Shown: piece by piece, positions 61,219 to 64,000 of the stretch | How the letters are laid out: each line of letters starts with the position of its first letter | Position numbering within the stretch: position 1 is the stretch's first letter | Assembly: GCF_010093345.1 (NCBI RefSeq) | Contig: NZ_PDWT01000001.1 | Coordinates: forward strand, 1,054,001-1,118,000 | Source: Pseudoxanthomonas yeongjuensis | Lineage (GTDB): Bacteria; Pseudomonadota; Gammaproteobacteria; Xanthomonadales; Xanthomonadaceae | Direction: 5' to 3' | Length of the DNA stretch: 64,000 nucleotides | Translations under genes and position numbers: made by a program | The notes under the pieces: model-generated | The model's database searches: none | What the model was told of the DNA's origin: nothing | What the model saw: only the letters and a program-made list of their open reading frames with translations

Positions 61219-61995
61219 ATGAGCGCACTCGTCGAAATCCTCGAGCATGGTCCGATCCGCGAGATCAGGCTGGCCCGTCCGCCGGTCAATGCCCTCGACA
61301 CCGACCTGTGTCGCGCGTTGATCGCCGCGCTGGATGCGGCCGTGGCCGAGGGCGCGCGTGGCGTGGTCCTATCCGGCAACGACAAGGTGTTCTCGGCCGG
61401 CCTCGATGTGCCGCACCTGATGTCGCACGGCGACAACCGCGATGCCCTGCAGGACAGCTGGGGCGCCTTCTTCGGAGCGACCCGGACCCTGGCGGAATTG
61501 CGCGTGCCGGTGGTGGCCGCCCTGACCGGCCACTCGCCTGCCGGCGGTTGCGTGCTGGCGCTGTGCTGCGACTACCGGATCATGGCCCGCAATCCGGATC
61601 CCGCGCGTCCGTTCGCCATCGGCCTCAACGAAACCCAGGTGGGACTGGTGGCCCCGGAAGGCATCCAGCAGTTGATGCGCCGGGTGGTCGGCATCTATCG
61701 CGCCGAGCGGCTGCTGGTCGCGGGCGAAATGGTTCCTGCGGAGCGCGCACTGGAAATAGGCCTGGTGGATGAACTGGTCGCGCCGCAAGAAGTGGTTCCG
61801 CGCGCCATCGGCTGGTTGCAACAACTGCTGAAACTGCCCTCCCATCCGATGCTGCAGACCCGCGCCATCGCCCGCGCCGACCTGGTCGCAGCGCTGCATG
61901 CCGACAACATCCGCATGGATCGGTTCATCGAGGGCTGGTATTCGCCGGATACGCAGGCCGCGCTGCAGGCCTTGGTGGCGAGATTGAAGAAATAG
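61219..61995 (+). CDS. Enoyl-CoA hydratase/isomerase family (probably delta3,delta2-enoyl-CoA isomerase)
   Basis: A 258-residue crotonase-fold enzyme. The oxyanion-hole sequences are VFSAGLDVPHL and GHSPAGGCVLALCCDYRIM. The block GLNETQVGLVAPEGI has the single Glu typical of dodecenoyl-CoA isomerases (ECI), whereas two-Glu hydratases differ, so an isomerase that moves cis/trans-3 double bonds during unsaturated fatty acid oxidation is favoured. GGAGAAAG precedes the start. A REP follows the stop. Confidence 0.9.
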   Translation: MSALVEILEHGPIREIRLARPPVNALDTDLCRALIAALDAAVAEGARGVVLSGNDKVFSAGLDVPHLMSHGDNRDALQDSWGAFFGATRTLAELRVPVVAALTGHSPAGGCVLALCCDYRIMARNPDPARPFAIGLNETQVGLVAPEGIQQLMRRVVGIYRAERLLVAGEMVPAERALEIGLVDELVAPQEVVPRAIGWLQQLLKLPSHPMLQTRAIARADLVAALHADNIRMDRFIEGWYSPDTQAALQALVARLKK

Positions 61996-62028
61996 CGAAC
62001 GCCTTTCTCGGCCGCCTTGCCTTGTTTT

Positions 62029-62095
62029 GTGGATCCGAGCTTGCTCGGATGCTTTTCACATTGAAGCTAGAGCATCCGAGCAAGCTCGGACCTAC
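62029..62095. repeat. REP pair (GTGG/CTAC ends)
   Basis: The arms GGATCCGAGCTTGCTCGGATGC and GCATCCGAGCAAGCTCGGACC surround a short loop. Related to the 54914 element. It lies between convergent isomerase and sulfurtransferase genes. Confidence 0.82.
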
Positions 62096-62098
62096 AAG

Positions 62099-62944
62099 TC
62101 AACGGGCGACGGGTCGCGACGGATCGCTGATCCATCCGCTCCACGAGCCCGCATACACCCGGGCGCCCTGCAGGCCAGCGCGTTCGAGTGCCAGCAGCAA
62201 ATGGCAGGCGGTGACGCCCGAGCCGCACATCACCACGACGTCGCCGGGATCGCGTCCCGACAACAGCGGCATGATTTCGGCACGCAATTGCTGCGGCGGC
62301 TTGAAACGGCCCGCCTCCAGGTTGTCGGCGACCGGGCGATTGACCGCGCCCGGCACATGACCGGCCACCGGATCGATAGGCTCGGCTTCGCCACGGAAAC
62401 GTTCGCCGGCGCGCGCATCCAGCAGCCAGCCTGTGGCTTCGCCCAGCCGTGATTGCACTTCGTCGGCGGTAACGATGCGCGAAGCATCGAAGTTCGCCGG
62501 ATAGGCTGGCTCGGCGGCGGGCGAGCTTGTCGATGCAGTCTCCGGCAGCCCCTTCGCACGCCATGCAGCCAGGCCGCCATCGAGCACCGCCACACGATCG
62601 TGGCCGAGCAACTTCAGCATCCACCACAAGCGTGCAGCCGCCATGCTGCCATCGCCCGCGTCGTAAACGACTAGCTGGTGATGCGGCGCGATGCCCCACT
62701 CTCCCAGCTTGCGGGCGAACGCGGCGGCCTCCGGCAAGGGATGGCGTCCTTCCCCGGCACGGGTCGGGTCGGACAGGTCGCGATTGAGGTCGGCGTGGAC
62801 GGCGCCAGGAAGATGCGATTCCTCGTAGCCGCCGCGGCCGGCCAGTGGATCCATCAACGCGAAGCGCGCGTCGACGATGCGCAACTCCTCACTGCCCAAC
62901 GCACCGGCAAGTTCGTCAACGCCGACCAGCGTGTTCCATTTCAT
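62099..62944 (-). CDS. sseA: Thiosulfate/3-mercaptopyruvate sulfurtransferase
   Basis: A 281-residue two-rhodanese-domain enzyme. The N-terminal inactive domain has VDARFALMDPLAGRGGYEESHLPGAVHADLNRDL. The C-terminal domain carries active-site loop CGSGVTAC, the mercaptopyruvate sulfurtransferase form. The substrate arginines in LDARAGERFRGEAEPID are present. It starts 10 bp after the Nudix gene on the same strand, so they form an operon. Confidence 0.95.
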   Translation of the reverse strand: MKWNTLVGVDELAGALGSEELRIVDARFALMDPLAGRGGYEESHLPGAVHADLNRDLSDPTRAGEGRHPLPEAAAFARKLGEWGIAPHHQLVVYDAGDGSMAAARLWWMLKLLGHDRVAVLDGGLAAWRAKGLPETASTSSPAAEPAYPANFDASRIVTADEVQSRLGEATGWLLDARAGERFRGEAEPIDPVAGHVPGAVNRPVADNLEAGRFKPPQQLRAEIMPLLSGRDPGDVVVMCGSGVTACHLLLALERAGLQGARVYAGSWSGWISDPSRPVAR

Positions 62945-62954
62945 GCAAGCCCCT

Positions 62955-63758
62955 TCATGCAATTCCCGCCAAGCGTTCGCGCAGGTTGAACAGGATCGCC
63001 GCGGTCGCGCCCCAGATGCGCTGGCCGGGCCAGTCGTATTCCAGTACCGCGCGCCTGCGGCCACGGTAATCCACTTCGACCCGGCGCAGGTTTCCGGGCG
63101 CCATCAGGAAGTCGAGCGGCACCTCGAACACATCGGCGACCTCGTCCGGATTCGCAACGGCGACGTAATCCGGATCGATCACCGCGACCACCGGCATGAC
63201 CCGGAAACCGCTGATGGTGGTGAAGGGATCCAGGAACCCCAACGGCGAGATCTGCGACGCGGCAAGGGCGACTTCCTCGTTGCTCTCGCGGATCGCCGCG
63301 GCAACGGGACTGATGTCGCTGGGCTCGATGCGCCCGCCCGGAAAACTGACCTGTCCGCCGTGATGGCGCAGGCCGTCGGTGCGACGGGTCAGCAGGACCT
63401 GCGTGCCCTGCTTGCGCGGCACCAGGCCGGCCAGCACCGCCGACTCGACCGGCGGCCCGGGGGGCAGCAGATCGGCGAGTTCCTCATGGTTCCAGCCTGC
63501 CTGCGTCGGCAGGTTCGCCAGCGGATGCAGGACCTGGCGCAAGGCCTGGCGCTCGGGCAGCAGCAGTTCGAAACCCGCACGCGCCTGTTCGCGACCCGGC
63601 AGGGTCGACTCCATCAGGCGCAGGCGTTCGTCATCGTTCATTTGCGGCCAGCGGGCAATCTCGGCGGTCGTCCGCAGACAACCTTCGCAGAGCCCGTCGT
63701 CACCCAGGGTACAAACACCTATGCACGGGCTGAGCACGGCGCGGTAAGCGGAATTCAT
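62955..63758 (-). CDS. DUF1289-Nudix fusion, coenzyme A pyrophosphatase-like
   Basis: A 267-residue protein. Residues about 10-45 are a DUF1289 module (SPCIGVCTLGDDGLCEGCLRTTAEIARWPQM) with four cysteines that may bind zinc or iron. Residues about 70-267 form a Nudix hydrolase of the NudL/CoAse type, with the upstream LTRRTDGLRHHGGQVSFPGG and Nudix box RESNEEV. CoAse proteins split CoA into 4'-phosphopantetheine and 3',5'-ADP. The fused DUF1289 is unusual; normally it is a separate small protein. ATG 63758 is used; a TTG lies one codon earlier. Confidence 0.92.
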   Translation of the reverse strand: MNSAYRAVLSPCIGVCTLGDDGLCEGCLRTTAEIARWPQMNDDERLRLMESTLPGREQARAGFELLLPERQALRQVLHPLANLPTQAGWNHEELADLLPPGPPVESAVLAGLVPRKQGTQVLLTRRTDGLRHHGGQVSFPGGRIEPSDISPVAAAIRESNEEVALAASQISPLGFLDPFTTISGFRVMPVVAVIDPDYVAVANPDEVADVFEVPLDFLMAPGNLRRVEVDYRGRRRAVLEYDWPGQRIWGATAAILFNLRERLAGIA

Positions 63759-63825
63759 CAATCAGACACCAATCGGGCCTGGCGCGCAACGGCGCCGTCA
63801 CCCGGAACAATCGAACGAACAAGCA

Positions 63826-63860
63826 ATAAAAAATTACGCCGGCTTGGGAGCCGGCGTAAT
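63826..63860 (-). terminator. Intrinsic terminator for a gene to the right
   Basis: A perfect 12-bp stem ATTACGCCGGCT/AGCCGGCGTAAT with loop TGGG is followed on the minus strand by TTTTTATTG. It probably ends a minus-strand transcript entering from beyond the window. Confidence 0.85.
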
Positions 63861-63936
63861 CGAACTTCATGACCAGCTGCGTATTTCACGCGCCACTGAC
63901 GGGATGGCGGCACGGGATCAGGCAACAGCAAAGGCA

Positions 63937-64000
63937 CTGGATCCCCGCCTGCGCGGGGATGACGCAATGATAGAGCTGAAGTCGCTGGATCCCCGCCTGC
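63937..64000. repeat. Direct repeats of the CTGGATCCCCGCCTGC type
   Basis: CTGGATCCCCGCCTGC occurs at 63937-63952 and again at 63985-64000, cut by the window edge. The first is part of the hairpin ATCCCCGCCTGCGCGGGGAT followed by GACG. The same family as the outer arms at 56104-56241. Confidence 0.75.

Noticed and set aside
63758..63967. 69-codon minus-strand frame at the right end
   Set aside because: It crosses the terminator hairpin and the dispersed repeat and has no recognisable features.

Overview
The window is about two-thirds GC and looks like a chromosomal segment of a Lysobacteraceae (Xanthomonadaceae) gammaproteobacterium such as Lysobacter, Luteimonas, Pseudoxanthomonas or a relative. 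The main evidence is the order pncC / lexA-recA-recX-alaS-csrA with downstream tRNA genes, a LexA operator of the Xanthomonas type (TTAG-N6-TACTA) at lexA, many dispersed hairpin repeats headed by GTAG, and a large TonB-dependent receptor. The genus cannot be fixed from sequence alone. No phage, insertion sequence, CRISPR array or rRNA operon was seen.

Left end (1-11.5 kb): a secondary-metabolite assembly line on the minus strand. A 2014-residue NRPS/PKS hybrid (remnant C, A, PCP, KS, AT, ACP) is translationally coupled to a second NRPS that runs off the window (C, A, ...). By manual reading, the A-domain pocket codes match serine and glycine and the AT has the malonyl signature, so the visible line is Ser, then malonyl, then Gly. 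A tail-anchored J-domain protein, a polyprenyl-phosphate sugar transferase and an Sfp-type phosphopantetheinyl transferase lie next to it. tRNA-Arg(ACG) and tRNA-Ser(GCT) follow.

Information-processing blocks: csrA, alaS, recX, recA and lexA (11.9-17.5 kb); mutS; rpsP-rimM-trmD-rplS-hslR (27.2-30.0 kb) beside a class IV aminotransferase and ffh; radA; tRNA-Thr(CGT); ispH, lspA, ileS, ribF and murJ (47.3-54.5 kb) divergent from rpsT; rplU-rpmA-obgE; uvrA. Most of this is ordinary core genome. Between lexA and pncC sits a lower-GC DUF2975/HTH gene pair behind an AT-rich intergenic region.

Accessory functions: a TonB-dependent receptor, a monofunctional catalase, a DUF937 protein, a MarR-controlled EmrAB-type efflux operon with its own outer-membrane lipoprotein channel, an ether-lipid-like pair (alkylglycerol-monooxygenase-type fatty acid hydroxylase plus YhhN/TMEM86 lysoplasmalogenase), an arsenic operon arsR-arsC-aqpS-arsH with no arsenite pump, a secreted alpha/beta hydrolase divergent from a MarR regulator, a PCuAC copper chaperone, an enoyl-CoA isomerase, a thiosulfate/mercaptopyruvate sulfurtransferase and a DUF1289-Nudix fusion.

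Repeats are a strong theme. At least nine GTAG/GTGG-headed inverted-repeat (REP) elements sit in intergenic regions. Two loci carry related 7-bp purine-rich tandem repeats that run into coding sequence: one gives an open in-frame extension upstream of trmD, the other encodes the C-terminus of lspA. Several longer inverted repeats flank ileS and rpmA. One REP supplies the stop codon of the aminotransferase gene. The lexA promoter lies so close to its start codon that the transcript is probably leaderless, and the marR promoter at 33.6 kb suggests the same.
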